This document shows, one piece after another, positions 1 through 10,270 of a stretch of DNA of 64,000 nucleotides; the first letter of the stretch is position 1; every line of letters starts with the position of its first letter. The DNA is from Thauera carbonicopians. Its GTDB lineage: Bacteria; Pseudomonadota; Gammaproteobacteria; Burkholderiales; Rhodocyclaceae. The notes under the pieces were generated by a model. It searched no databases and had not been told where the DNA came from. It was given only the letters and a program-made list of their open reading frames with translations. The translations under genes were made by a program, and so were the position numbers. The DNA is taken from the NCBI RefSeq assembly GCF_025699485.1, contig NZ_JANUXN010000001.1, positions 62,001-126,000 on the forward strand. The letters are read 5' to 3'.

Positions 1-2
1 GA

Positions 3-863
3 ATGAAACCCCGGGCGAAAAACGCGCCGGCCTGCGTGGTGGCGGCAACGACGCCGCATCTCTACCTCCCCACGGCCGAACGTCCGGTGCGGGCGAAGAT
101 GAGCAAGCTGCGCGCCGATACGCTGGTGATGCCCCATCGCCATCCCTGGGCGCAAGTGGCCATCTCCGCCACCGGCGTGATCCGCCTGAGCACCGAACGC
201 GGCACCTACATCGTGCCGCCCTGGCGCGCGCTGTGGATTCCGCCCGGCGTGGAGCATGCGGTGACGGTGGTGGAGGACGCCGACATGCGCACGCTCTACT
301 TCCATCAGCCGGCCGGGCGCTTCGGTCCCGACGTGGCGCCTGGGGACGATGGCCCCTGGCGCGGCTGCCGGGTGCTGGAAATGTCCGAGCTGCTGCGCGC
401 CCTGGTGCGCGAGATGCCTTGCGTGCCCGACGATGCACCGCCGCTGCCGGCCGGACTGCGGCAGCGCGAGAAGCTGCTGAGTGCGCTGATCCTGGACGAA
501 CTGCGCAGCGCCAGTGCCGTGCCGCTGGGTGTGGACCTGCCCCGCGACAAGCGCCTGCGCCAACTGTGCGAGGCGGTGCTGGTCGATCCCACGCGCCATG
601 AGACCCTGGCCGACTGGGCGTCCGGCACCGGGGCCAGTCCGCGTACCGTCGCACGCCTGTTCCGCCACGAGTTGGGGCGGACGTTCACGCAATGGCGGCA
701 ACAGGTCGTCCTAGCCCGGGCCGTGGCCCTGGCCGCGGGCCGCATGCCGGTCAAGCAGATCGCCGCGGAGCTGGGCTACAACAGCCCGAGCGCTTTCAGC
801 GCCATGGTGCATCGTGCCGTGGGCATGCCGCCGGCACGTTTCCTCGGGCTGCAGGACGACTGA
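3..863 (+). CDS. AraC family transcriptional regulator with N-terminal cupin domain (possibly 5'-incomplete)
   Basis: The 286-residue product has an N-terminal cupin-like sensor region (about residues 40-110, with HRHPWAQV and the IPPGVEHAV turn) and a C-terminal AraC double helix-turn-helix (about residues 195-283), including the family-typical QIAAELGYNSPSAFSAMVHR segment. This architecture belongs to cytoplasmic DNA-binding regulators that sense a small molecule through the cupin. The ligand and target cannot be read from the sequence. The first ATG lies two bases from the window edge, so the true start may be further upstream. The convergent flavoprotein gene ends 17 bp downstream with no visible terminator between them. 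Confidence 0.85.
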   Translation: MKPRAKNAPACVVAATTPHLYLPTAERPVRAKMSKLRADTLVMPHRHPWAQVAISATGVIRLSTERGTYIVPPWRALWIPPGVEHAVTVVEDADMRTLYFHQPAGRFGPDVAPGDDGPWRGCRVLEMSELLRALVREMPCVPDDAPPLPAGLRQREKLLSALILDELRSASAVPLGVDLPRDKRLRQLCEAVLVDPTRHETLADWASGTGASPRTVARLFRHELGRTFTQWRQQVVLARAVALAAGRMPVKQIAAELGYNSPSAFSAMVHRAVGMPPARFLGLQDD

Positions 864-880
864 AGGAGGGCGGCAGCGGC

Positions 881-2119
881 TCAGGCTGCCAGCCCGCAGG
901 CCACGCCCGACGACCAGGCCCACTGGAAGTTGTAGCCGCCCAGATGGCCGGTGACGTCCATCACTTCGCCGATGAAATACAGGCCGGGACAGGCGCGTGC
1001 CTCCATCGTGCGCGAGGACAGGGCGTGGGTATCCACGCCGCCGAGCGTGACTTCGGCCTTGGCATAGCCCTGCGTGCCCGACGGCGCCAGCTTCCAGCCC
1101 GACAGCGTGGCGGCGATGGCGCGCAGCTCGGCATGGCGGAAGCCGTTCATCGGCTTCGTCCAGCCGTGCAGTTCGCACCAGGCATGGGCGAAGCGGCGCG
1201 GCAGGCGCTCGGCGAGCAGGTTGGCGAGCAGGGTGCGTTCGCCGGCGTGTTCGAGCAGCCAGTGCTCGGTATCGAGGTCCGGCAGCAGGTCGAGCGCGAC
1301 TGGTTCACGCTCGTCGTCGCCGTAGGCCTGGGCCTGCCAGTAGTTCGACACCTGCAGGATGGCCGGCCCGGACAGGCCGCGGTGCGTGATCAGCGCGGCT
1401 TCGCGGAACACCGGGCCGCGGCAGCGGGCTTCGACTTCGAGCGAGATGCCGGCCAGCGGCGCGAGCCGCGACAGGGTCTCGGGCGGCAGCGTCAGCGGTA
1501 CCAGCGCCGGCAGCGGCGCGATCACCGGCAGGCCGAACTGCTCGGCTAGCCTGTAGCCCAGCGGGCTGGCGCCGATCTTCGGGATCGACAGTCCGCCGCT
1601 GGCCACGACCAGGCTGTGGGCGGCGAAGCGGCCGATGCTGGTGTCCACCAGGTAGCGTTCGGCATCGATGTCGCCGCGGGCCACTTCCAGCACCTTGGCG
1701 GGCATTGCCCAATCGACGCCGCCGTCCTCGCATTCGCTGCGCAGCATGTCGATGATCTGCTGGGCGGAATCGTCGCAGAACAGTTGGCCCCAATCCCTTT
1801 CGTGGAAATCGATGCCGTGGCGCTGCACAAGACCGATAAAATCCGCCGCCGTGTAGCGCGACAGCGCGGAGCGCACGAAATGCGGATTGCGGCAGAGATA
1901 GTTTTCCGCGCCGACCCGGCGGTTGGTGAAGTTGCAGCGCCCACCGCCGGAAATGCGGATCTTCTCGGCCAGCTTTTCGGCGTGATCGACGAGCAGCACA
2001 CGGCGGCCGCGCTGGCCGGCGGTGGCCGCGCACATCATGCCGGCGGCACCGGCGCCGATGACGATCACGTCGTAGCTGCGGGCGGCCGGCCGCCGGCCGG
2101 AGGGGGCTGGGTGCGCCAC
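881..2119 (-). CDS. HI0933/YhiN-family NAD(P)/FAD-dependent oxidoreductase
   Basis: The product begins with a Rossmann dinucleotide-binding motif (YDVIVIGAGAAGMMCA) near residue 17 and ends with the family's second conserved block (GLYFIGEVMDVTGHLGGYN), as in HI0933/YhiN flavoproteins. The physiological substrate of the family is poorly defined. The open frame continues upstream to 2278, but that stretch has no family similarity and would overlap the next gene on the other strand. I therefore choose the GTG at 2119, giving 412 residues, close to the family's usual length. The ribosome binding site there is weak, so the exact start is uncertain. It is divergent from the DUF748 gene. Confidence 0.8.
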   Translation of the reverse strand: MAHPAPSGRRPAARSYDVIVIGAGAAGMMCAATAGQRGRRVLLVDHAEKLAEKIRISGGGRCNFTNRRVGAENYLCRNPHFVRSALSRYTAADFIGLVQRHGIDFHERDWGQLFCDDSAQQIIDMLRSECEDGGVDWAMPAKVLEVARGDIDAERYLVDTSIGRFAAHSLVVASGGLSIPKIGASPLGYRLAEQFGLPVIAPLPALVPLTLPPETLSRLAPLAGISLEVEARCRGPVFREAALITHRGLSGPAILQVSNYWQAQAYGDDEREPVALDLLPDLDTEHWLLEHAGERTLLANLLAERLPRRFAHAWCELHGWTKPMNGFRHAELRAIAATLSGWKLAPSGTQGYAKAEVTLGGVDTHALSSRTMEARACPGLYFIGEVMDVTGHLGGYNFQWAWSSGVACGLAA

Positions 2120-2237
2120 GTGGGTACCTGCGATGACGAAAGCGGCGCAGAATACGCGCTGCGCCACCGGGCGGCAAACCACGCCGGCCGGAGGGCGCGA
2201 CGAACAGAACGAGAATGTCAGCTTGCTGGAGTTTTTT

Positions 2238-5200
2238 ATGACTGATACCACCACCGGCCCGAACGCACCGCTCCGCAAACGGAGCCTGCTTCGCCCGGCG
2301 TTGTGGACCGCGGGAGTGGTGATCGTGATCGGCGCAATCGGCTTCTTTGCCGTGCCGCCGGTCGCCAGGCACTACGCCGTGAAAATCCTGGGCGAGACGC
2401 TGGGCCGGCCGGTGTCGATCGAAGGTGTCGCGCTCAATCCCTTCACCGCCACGGCCGAAGTGCGCGGGCTGAAGATTCTCTCCGCCGATGCCGGCAGCGA
2501 GGCGCTCGCCTTCGATGCGCTGCGGGTCAATGCCGAACCGGTCCAGTCGCTGATCCAGCGCGGCGTGGTGCTGCACGAAGTGGCGCTGCGCGGGCCGCGG
2601 CTGGAAATCGGCATCGACGAGGGCGGGCGCCATAGCTGGAGCGACGTCGCCGAGCGTATCGAAGCGATGCTCGCCGACAAGGAAGAGCCGGCCGACGACG
2701 AGTCCGGCGCGCTGTTCTCGATCGGCAACATCCGCATCAGCGACGGCCACGTCCGCGTGGACGACAAGCCGCGCGGACTGGTGCACGAAGTGGCGGACCT
2801 GGAAGTGGGCCTGCCCTTCATCTCGAACCTGCCGGTGAAGGTCGACGTCTTCGTCGAACCCAGCCTGTCGGCCACGCTCGACGGCAACCCGCTGCTGATG
2901 AAGGCGCGGCTCAAGCCGTTCGCGGATTCTCACGACACCATCCTCGACGTCGTGCTGGACAAGTTCGACCTCACGCCCTGGCTGGTCTATGCACCTTTCG
3001 ATCCCGCGTTCAGCCTGCCGTCCGCCCAGTTCAGCAGCAACATCGAACTGTCGTTCAGGCAGGCGCCCGAAGGCACGCCCGAACTTGCACTGAGCGGGCC
3101 GCTGAAGCTCGAAGCTTTCCAGCTGCTGGACAAGGACGGCACGACGGTCGCGAATATCCCCGAGTTCGAGCTCGAGTTCGCCGACGTGCAGCCGCTGATC
3201 AACCGCTGGCATTTCACCCGCCTGCGGCTGGCCCAGCCCGAGATCGACCTGGTAAGGCTGGAGGACGGCGGCATCAACCTGATGAAGCTGCTGCCGGCGA
3301 CGGCGGAGCAGGCGGCCGAGGCGAAGCCGAACGGCAACAAGCAGCAGAAGGGGAGGAAGGAGGAAGCGAAGGCGGCCGGAGAGCCCGCGGCGGATGCCGC
3401 ACCCAGGGCCGCTGCGGCCGAAAAGCCCGACTTCCTGCTCGCGCACGCGCGCATCCGCGATGGCGTCGTGCGCTTCGAGGACCGCAGCCTGAAGCAGCCC
3501 TTCAAGACGCGGATCGAGGCGATCAACCTCGACCTGCGCGATCTCGCCACCGATTCCGACATGCCGGCCGAGATCCGGCTCGACTACGTCAGCGATGCCG
3601 GCGAGAAGCTGGTGCATGAAGACCGCCTGCGCCTCGAACCCTTCGAGTTCGACGGCCTGCTGAACTTCGAGTCGATCCAGGCGCCGCGCTATGCGCCTTA
3701 CCTCGCCGAAGCCCTGCCCGGCGGCGAACTGCGCAGCGGCACGCTCAGCGGCGCGCTGCGCTACAAGCTCGCGCTGGACGACAAGGGCGAACCCCGCATC
3801 GACCTCAAGGCCGACACGCTGGCCGTGCGCGATTTCGCCCTGGCGCTGAAAGGCGCCAAGGACGCCGCGCTGAAAGTGCCCGAACTGGACGCCACGGAGG
3901 CGGTGCTCGACCTCGACGCGCAGAGCGTCAAGCTCGCCACGCTCGGCATCAAGGGCGCGAGCGTGTCGGCGGTGCGCCTCAAGAACGGCGACATCGACCT
4001 GCTCGGCATCACCGGCCCGGCGGCGAAATCCGGCAGCAAACCCGCAGCGCAAAAAGGCGCCAAGGCCAAGGGCGGCAAGCCGGCCGCCGAAGCGCCGTGG
4101 GTCGTCGCCGTCGACAAGTTCGCGCTGCAGGCCGCGTCGATACGGGTCGAGGACCGCACGGTGAACAAGCCGGTGGTGCTGGCGGTCGACAACATCGGCC
4201 TGGAAGTGGACGGCTTTTCGACCGCCAAGGATGCGCTCGGCCAGCTCAAGCTCGACTCGCGCATCAACCGCAACGGCCGGCTCGGCGTCACCGGCAGCCT
4301 CGGGCTGGAGCCGCTGAAGGCGGATCTCCGCATCGACGCGCGCAGCCTCGACCTGCTGCCGGTCCAGCCCTACGTGCTCGAGCAGACCAAGATCTCCATC
4401 TCCCGCGGCGCGCTCAACACCCAGGGGCGACTCAGGCTCGACACCGGCCGGCGGGGCGATCTGCGTGCCAACTTTCGCGGCGACCTCAGCGTCGGCAACT
4501 TCGCTTCGGTCGACCGGCTCAATGCCACCGACTTCGTGCGCTGGCGGACGCTGCGCATCGGTGGCATCAATGCCACTTCCGAGCCTTTCTCGCTGGCGGT
4601 GCAGCGCATTGCGCTCGACGACTTCCAGACCCGCCTGATCCTCGACGAACAGGGCCGCCTGAACCTGCGGGAAATCCAGGGCGAGCAGGCCGGCGGCGGC
4701 GAGACCGCGGCCGCGGCACAGCCGCCTCCGCAGCCTTCGGCGCTCGATCCCTTCATCGACCCGGCACTCACCAATACCGGCCCGCGCCAGCTCGAAGGCC
4801 AGCGCAGCGTCGAACTGCCGCCGGCGCCGGCCGAACCGCCGCCGCCGATCCGCATCGACCGCATCGAGATCAAGCGCGGCAACATCGCCTTCAGCGATCG
4901 CTTCATCCAGCCGCACTACGACGTCAACCTGACCGACATGGCGGGCGAACTGACCGGGCTGTCGACCGATCCCGACACGCTCGCCAAGCTGGATCTGAAG
5001 GGCAGGGTAGACAAGGCCGCGCCGGTCGAAGTCGCCGGCGAACTGAACCCCTTCCGCCACGACGCGCATCTCGACATCCTCGCCTCGGTCAAGGATTTCG
5101 AGCTGACCGGGCTGTCGAGCTACGCCGGCAAGTACGTCGGCTACGGCATCGCCAAGGGCAAGCTGTCGGCCGAACTGAACTACAAGATCGAGGAACGCAA

Positions 5201-6020
5201 GCTCACCGCCACCAACCAGATCTTCCTCGACCAGCTCACCTTCGGCGACAAGGTCGACAGCCCCGACGCGATGAACCTGCCGGTGCAGCTCGCGGTGTCG
5301 CTGCTGCAGAACAGCCGCGGCGAAATCGACCTGCACCTGCCGGTCAGCGGCACGCTGGACGACCCGGAGTTCAGCGTGTTCGGGCTGGTGGTGAAAGTGC
5401 TGGTCAACCTGATCGGCAAGGCCATCACCTCGCCGTTCGCACTGCTCGGTTCGGTGCTGGGCGGGGGCGAGGAACTGTCCTACCTGGAGCTGGCGCCGGG
5501 CGCGGTCGAGCCGGGCGAGGCGGAGCACGAAAAGCTGGGCACGCTGGCGACCGCCTTGCTCGACCGGCCTGCGCTACGGCTCGACATCACCGGCCGCGCG
5601 GATCCGGCAGTGGATACCGACGGCCTCAAGCAGGCGGCGCTGCAGCGCGCGGTCAAGGCGCAGAAGCTCAAGGCGCTGGTGGACAAGGGCCAGGCCGCAC
5701 CTTCGCTCGACGACATCGAAGTGGGCGCGGAGGAATATCCGGAGCTGCTGAAGAAGGCCTACCGCGAAGGCGACTTCGACAAGCCGAGGAATTTCATCGG
5801 CATGGCCAAGGACGTGCCGGTGCCCGAGATGGAAGCGCTGATCCTGGCCAACACCCCGGTCGGCGACAACGAACTGCGCGCCCTGGCGCAGCAGCGCGCG
5901 CAAGCGGTACGCGACTGGCTGGCGGGCGAGGGCGGCGTGCCCGGCGAGCGCATCTTCGTGCTCGAACCCAAGGTCGAGGCAGCCGGCGAGAACGGGCAGG
6001 TGCAGTTCTCGCTGCGCTGA
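2238..6020 (+). CDS. Large DUF748 (AsmA-like) envelope protein
   Basis: This 1260-residue protein has a short cytoplasmic N-terminus, one membrane helix at about residues 17-38, and a long periplasmic part made of repeated AsmA-like segments (for example VEDRTVNKPVVLAVDNIGLE and the related FEDRSLKQPFKTRIEAINLD). Proline/alanine/lysine-rich linkers occur near residues 360-395 and 595-620. The C-terminus (about 1080-1260) resembles the OmpA-like tail seen in many DUF748 proteins. AsmA-like proteins of this size are thought to bridge the envelope and affect lipid transport or outer-membrane integrity; a role here is inference. The ATG at 2238 is chosen because GGAG precedes it by 6 bases and the membrane helix follows directly. 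The frame is open further upstream to 2133. Confidence 0.85.
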   Translation: MTDTTTGPNAPLRKRSLLRPALWTAGVVIVIGAIGFFAVPPVARHYAVKILGETLGRPVSIEGVALNPFTATAEVRGLKILSADAGSEALAFDALRVNAEPVQSLIQRGVVLHEVALRGPRLEIGIDEGGRHSWSDVAERIEAMLADKEEPADDESGALFSIGNIRISDGHVRVDDKPRGLVHEVADLEVGLPFISNLPVKVDVFVEPSLSATLDGNPLLMKARLKPFADSHDTILDVVLDKFDLTPWLVYAPFDPAFSLPSAQFSSNIELSFRQAPEGTPELALSGPLKLEAFQLLDKDGTTVANIPEFELEFADVQPLINRWHFTRLRLAQPEIDLVRLEDGGINLMKLLPATAEQAAEAKPNGNKQQKGRKEEAKAAGEPAADAAPRAAAAEKPDFLLAHARIRDGVVRFEDRSLKQPFKTRIEAINLDLRDLATDSDMPAEIRLDYVSDAGEKLVHEDRLRLEPFEFDGLLNFESIQAPRYAPYLAEALPGGELRSGTLSGALRYKLALDDKGEPRIDLKADTLAVRDFALALKGAKDAALKVPELDATEAVLDLDAQSVKLATLGIKGASVSAVRLKNGDIDLLGITGPAAKSGSKPAAQKGAKAKGGKPAAEAPWVVAVDKFALQAASIRVEDRTVNKPVVLAVDNIGLEVDGFSTAKDALGQLKLDSRINRNGRLGVTGSLGLEPLKADLRIDARSLDLLPVQPYVLEQTKISISRGALNTQGRLRLDTGRRGDLRANFRGDLSVGNFASVDRLNATDFVRWRTLRIGGINATSEPFSLAVQRIALDDFQTRLILDEQGRLNLREIQGEQAGGGETAAAAQPPPQPSALDPFIDPALTNTGPRQLEGQRSVELPPAPAEPPPPIRIDRIEIKRGNIAFSDRFIQPHYDVNLTDMAGELTGLSTDPDTLAKLDLKGRVDKAAPVEVAGELNPFRHDAHLDILASVKDFELTGLSSYAGKYVGYGIAKGKLSAELNYKIEERKLTATNQIFLDQLTFGDKVDSPDAMNLPVQLAVSLLQNSRGEIDLHLPVSGTLDDPEFSVFGLVVKVLVNLIGKAITSPFALLGSVLGGGEELSYLELAPGAVEPGEAEHEKLGTLATALLDRPALRLDITGRADPAVDTDGLKQAALQRAVKAQKLKALVDKGQAAPSLDDIEVGAEEYPELLKKAYREGDFDKPRNFIGMAKDVPVPEMEALILANTPVGDNELRALAQQRAQAVRDWLAGEGGVPGERIFVLEPKVEAAGENGQVQFSLR

Positions 6021-6042
6021 GCTGCATCCGCCGGGCAGGCGT

Positions 6043-6558
6043 TCAGCGCGCGGGCGCGAGGTTCAGGTTGCCGACGCCGTTCTGGCCCTTGATCAGGAAC
6101 TTGCCCACCGCCTGGTCGCTGCGGCAGGGTCCGAGCCGGCGGCCGTCGATCTCGCTGCGGGCCGCCGCGGTGCCGCCTGCCCGGGTCGTGCTGAGTTCGC
6201 CCTGGAAATTGTACTGGAAGTCGCCGGAGAACTTGCCTTCGATCGTCGCCGTGCCGTCTTGCGTATCGCACTGCGCACGGTAGTGGAAGTACGGCCCTTC
6301 CTTCGACCATGTCTGCTCCCGGCAGTCGGCCCCGGCGTTCGCCGGTGTGGCCAGCACGTCGTCCCGGCCTTCCTTGGCGATGCAGATGTGGAAGCTCTCG
6401 GTCTTCGCCGCTTCGCCCGCCGGCCCATGGTTGATCAGCCACAGGCCATGCATCCGTTGCGGTGCGTCGATGACGCCTGGGGCGGGCGTCGGGTCGGCGT
6501 GAGCGGTTTGGAACGTGGCGGCGGCCAGCAGCAGCGGAACGAGGGTGCGCATGTTCAT
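6043..6558 (-). CDS. DUF3617 family periplasmic protein
   Basis: The 171-residue product starts with a cleavable signal peptide (MNMRTLVPLLLAAATFQTAHA) and has the DUF3617 layout: a 'gLWLIN' strand, a Cys pair around residues 58 and 79, and repeated short beta strands (FSGDFQYNFQGELS). DUF3617 proteins are small secreted proteins of unknown function, common in proteobacteria. The gene is convergent with the DUF748 gene (22 bp apart) and lies downstream of the suf operon on the same strand, separated by about 100 bp, so it is probably not part of that operon. Confidence 0.8.
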   Translation of the reverse strand: MNMRTLVPLLLAAATFQTAHADPTPAPGVIDAPQRMHGLWLINHGPAGEAAKTESFHICIAKEGRDDVLATPANAGADCREQTWSKEGPYFHYRAQCDTQDGTATIEGKFSGDFQYNFQGELSTTRAGGTAAARSEIDGRRLGPCRSDQAVGKFLIKGQNGVGNLNLAPAR

Positions 6559-6662
6559 TTCCAGCGATGGCTTGGGTGTGGGTATCGGATTGGCCGCAGA
6601 TTAACCGTGCGCCGTGGCGTGGAAATTGAGCAAGGACAATACCGGCTCGGTTTTCGCCAGGT

Positions 6663-7243
6663 TCAGAACAGTCCCATTTCCAGCCGCGCCGCTTCGCTCA
6701 TCATCTCCCGGCTCCACGGCGGGTCCCAGGCGAGTTCGACCGTCGCTTCCTTGACGCCGGGGATCTCGAGCAGCTTTTCGCGCGCCTCGTCGGCGATCAG
6801 CGTGCCCATGCCGCAGCCGGGCGCGGTCAGCGTCATGCGCACTTCCAGGCGGAAGCCGCCGTCGGGCAGCGGCTCGGCGGTGCAGCCATAGACCAGGCCG
6901 AGATTGACGATGTCGATCGGAATCTCGGGGTCGTAGCAGGTGCCCAGCACTTTCCAGGCGTTCTGCTCGACCGAGGCGGCGTCGGCTTCGCCTTCGGCGT
7001 GTGCGGGCATCGGCGGCGGCAGCTGGGGCTCCAGCCCCAGCGCATCGGCGTCGCGTTCGGCGATGCGGTACAGATTGCCGCCGCACATCACCGTGATCGA
7101 ACCGCCCAGGCGCTGCGTCACCAGCGCATAAGCGCCTTCGGGCAGTGTCTCGGGCTGGCCCCAGGGCACGCTGACGGCGTCGCAGTCGCGCGCCAGCACG
7201 CGGGATTCGGTTTCGGCATAGCGTTCACCCATGGTCGTCTCCG

Positions 7244-7247
<4 letters not shown>
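6663..7247 (-). CDS. sufT: SufT, MIP18/DUF59-type Fe-S assembly factor
   Basis: The 194-residue product has an N-terminal region typical of SufT (VTQRLGGSITVMCGGN near residue 45) and a C-terminal DUF59/MIP18 domain with the hallmark CYDPEIPIDIVNLGLVYG and LTAPGCGMG motifs (Cys at about residues 105 and 144). SufT-type proteins help mature Fe-S proteins in the cytosol. The start at 7247 forms an ATGA overlap with the sufU stop codon, indicating translational coupling; a second ATG lies five codons later. It is the last gene of the suf operon. Confidence 0.88.
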
Positions 7248-7696
<449 letters not shown>

Positions 7697-7706
7697 GGGG
7701 CGTCCT

Positions 7707-8948
7707 TCAGGTTCCGAACAGTTTCTGGGCCTTGCCGATGGCGGCGGCCAGGGCGTCGACATCGGCTTGTGTGTTGTACATCGCCAGCGAGGCGCGCGCG
7801 GTGCCGGGAATGCCGAAGCGGTTCATCAGCGGCATCGCGCAATGGTGGCCGGCGCGGATCGCGACGCCTTCGGCATCCAGGATGGTGCCGAGGTCGTGCG
7901 GGTGGATGCCGTCGACCAGGAAGGACAGGATGCCTGCCTTGTCCCTGGCCGTACCCACCAGCCGGATGCCGGGCAGCGTGCCGATCGTCGCCGTGGCGTA
8001 GTCGAGCAGGGCGTGCTCGTGCGCGGCGATGCGCGCCAGGCCGATGCCCTGCACGTAGTCGATCGCGGCGGCCAGGCCGATGGCGCCGGCAATGTTCGGC
8101 GTGCCGGCTTCGAAGCGCTGAGGGGCGTCGGCCCAGGTGCTGCGCTCGAAGGACACGGTGCGGATCATGTCGCCGCCGCCTTGCCAGGGCGGCATCGCCT
8201 GCAGGATGGGCTTGCGTGCGTAGAGCACGCCGATGCCGGTCGGGCCGTACAGCTTGTGGCCGGAGAAGGCGTAGAAATCGCAGCCGATGGCCTGCACATC
8301 CACCGCCTGGTGGGCCACGGCCTGGGCACCGTCGACCAGCACCAGCGCACCGGCGGCATGGGCACGCGCGGTGAGCTCGGCCACCGGGTTGATGCTGCCG
8401 AGCGCGTTCGACACGTGGGTGATGGCGACGAGCTGGGTGTCCGAGCCCAGCAGGGCGTCGAAGGCGTCGAGGTCGAGCTCGCCGGCATCGCTGACCGGTG
8501 CGACCTTGAGCATCGCGCCGGTCTGCTCGCACAGCAGCTGCCAGGGCACGATGTTGGAGTGGTGCTCCATCGCCGTGATCAGGATCTGGTCGCCGGCGCG
8601 CAGTTCGGCGCGGCCCCAGCTCTGTGCGACCAGGTTGATGGCCTCGGTGGTGCCGCGGGTGAACACGATCTCGTCGGCGCTCGCGGCATTGATGAAGCGC
8701 TGCACCGTGATCCGCGCGTCGTCGTACAGCTCGGTCGCATGCTGCGACAGCCAATGCACGCCGCGATGGATGTTGGCGTTGGATTCCAGATAGAAGCGCC
8801 GTTCGGCCTCGATCACGGCCAGCGGCTTCTGCGTCGTCGCGCCGTTGTCCAGATAGGCGAGCCGGCGGCCATGCACCTTGCGGGCGAGGATCGGGAAATC
8901 GGCGGCGACGTCGAGCTGCGCCGGGTGGATGTCGGCAGGGGAATTCAC
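7707..8948 (-). CDS. sufS: SufS cysteine desulfurase
   Basis: A PLP-dependent group II cysteine desulfurase of 413 residues. The PLP lysine is in FSGHKLYGPTG (Lys at about 232) and the catalytic cysteine in RAGHHCAMPL (Cys at about 370); the N-terminal YLDNGATTQKP block is also typical. It releases sulfur from cysteine for cluster assembly. The start is a GTG at 8948, whose bases overlap the sufD stop (GTGA), so it is probably translationally coupled to sufD. The frame stays open far upstream, but that region is the complement of sufD. Confidence 0.93.
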   Translation of the reverse strand: MNSPADIHPAQLDVAADFPILARKVHGRRLAYLDNGATTQKPLAVIEAERRFYLESNANIHRGVHWLSQHATELYDDARITVQRFINAASADEIVFTRGTTEAINLVAQSWGRAELRAGDQILITAMEHHSNIVPWQLLCEQTGAMLKVAPVSDAGELDLDAFDALLGSDTQLVAITHVSNALGSINPVAELTARAHAAGALVLVDGAQAVAHQAVDVQAIGCDFYAFSGHKLYGPTGIGVLYARKPILQAMPPWQGGGDMIRTVSFERSTWADAPQRFEAGTPNIAGAIGLAAAIDYVQGIGLARIAAHEHALLDYATATIGTLPGIRLVGTARDKAGILSFLVDGIHPHDLGTILDAEGVAIRAGHHCAMPLMNRFGIPGTARASLAMYNTQADVDALAAAIGKAQKLFGT

Positions 8949-10267
8949 AGCAGTTCCTCCAGCAGGGCGCCGCCCGGCAGGCGGCTCAGCAGGGCGGCGC
9001 GGGCGTGGCGGCGCAAGGCGTCCTGGGCGATGCGCTCGATCACTTCGGCGGCGAAGGCGTAGGTCAGCAACTGGCGCGCATGGGTTTCGTCCACGCCGCG
9101 GGTGCGCAGATAGAACAGCGCGCTGTCGTCGATCTGGCCCACGGTGGCGCCGTGCGCGCATTTGACGTCGTCGGCGTAGATCTCCAGCTCGGGGCGGGCG
9201 TCGGCTTCGGCCATCTTCGACAGCAGCAGGTTGTCGCAGCGCTGCACCGCGTCGGTGCGCTGTGCGTCCTGGGCGACGATGATGCGGCCGGCGAACACGC
9301 CGCGGGCGTTGCCGTCCACCAGGCCGCGATAGTGCTCGCGGCTGGTGCCGAGCGGCCGGGCATGGTCGATCAGCGTGTGGTGGTCGACATGGCGCCGGCC
9401 ATCGACGTGGTACAGGCCGTTGAACAGCGTCTCGCAGCCTTCGCCGTCGAAGCGGGTGCGGATGTCGTTGCGCGCCAGCCTGGCGCCGAAGGACAGCGAA
9501 TGCGTGGCGAAATGCGAACCGCGCGCCTGCTCGGCCTCGATGTTGGCGAGGTGGATGCTCTGTTCGTCCTGCTGCTGCAGCTTGACGTGGCTGATGCGCG
9601 CATCCTGCGCCGCCTGCACGCGGGTGACCACGGTGGCCAGCGTGTTGCCGCCGCCGAGGTGATGTTCGACGATGCTGGCCTCGGCATTGGCTTCGGCCAC
9701 GATCAGGTTGCGCAGGTGGCTGTCGGCCGCGCCGGTGGCGCCGATGAAGACCAGGTGCAGCGGCTGCTCCAGCGCCGTGCCGGGTGACAGATGGACGAAG
9801 GCACCGTCGCTGCACAGCGCCAGGTTGAGCGCGTACGGGCTGGCCACGGCGGCGTCATCCCCTGCGGCGCTGCCGAAGGCGGCTTCGACCGCCTCGGGCC
9901 GGCGGGCCAGGGCCTCGGACAGGGCGCTGACCGTGATGCCCGCCGGCAGCGGCGGCCTCACCGACAGCGCCGGCTCGAAATGCCCGTCGACGAACACCAG
10001 CCAGTGGCCGCCATCGTCGAAATCGGCGCGCAGCGCGGCCAGCGTGGTGGCGGGGTGCGGGGCGTCCTCCGGTGCGGCCAGCGGCTGCTGGTCGAGGAAG
10101 GCGAGCGAAGTGTGGCGCCAGGCTTCGAGCCGGCTCGTCGGCCAGCCGGCGGCGGCGAAGCTGTCGATCGCGTTGCGGCGGCGGCCGGTCAGCCAGGGCA
10201 GCGCGGCGCCCGGCAGCGTGGCGGCGCGTTCGCGCTGGCGTGCGACCCAGGTATCGATGGTATTCAT
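8945..10267 (-). CDS. sufD: SufD, Fe-S scaffold complex subunit
   Basis: This 440-residue SufB/SufD-family protein has the long right-handed beta-helix core (LHLVFIGATGAADSHLRNL onward) and the C-terminal block around KCAHGATVGQIDDSALFYLR, shared by SufD and SufB. SufD partners SufB and SufC in the SufBC2D scaffold and is important for iron acquisition. It starts 3 bp after the sufC stop region and overlaps the sufS GTG at its own stop. The N-terminus (MNTIDTWVARQRERAATLPG) is SufD-like rather than SufB-like. Confidence 0.92.
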   Translation of the reverse strand: MNTIDTWVARQRERAATLPGAALPWLTGRRRNAIDSFAAAGWPTSRLEAWRHTSLAFLDQQPLAAPEDAPHPATTLAALRADFDDGGHWLVFVDGHFEPALSVRPPLPAGITVSALSEALARRPEAVEAAFGSAAGDDAAVASPYALNLALCSDGAFVHLSPGTALEQPLHLVFIGATGAADSHLRNLIVAEANAEASIVEHHLGGGNTLATVVTRVQAAQDARISHVKLQQQDEQSIHLANIEAEQARGSHFATHSLSFGARLARNDIRTRFDGEGCETLFNGLYHVDGRRHVDHHTLIDHARPLGTSREHYRGLVDGNARGVFAGRIIVAQDAQRTDAVQRCDNLLLSKMAEADARPELEIYADDVKCAHGATVGQIDDSALFYLRTRGVDETHARQLLTYAFAAEVIERIAQDALRRHARAALLSRLPGGALLEELL

Positions 10268-10270
10268 GGC

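Noticed and set aside
1305-5528. A 4.2-kb open frame on the minus strand opposite the DUF748 and flavoprotein genes
   Set aside because: It runs through two genes with clear family matches on other frames, has no recognisable domain, and is arginine-rich, as expected of a GC-rich antisense frame.
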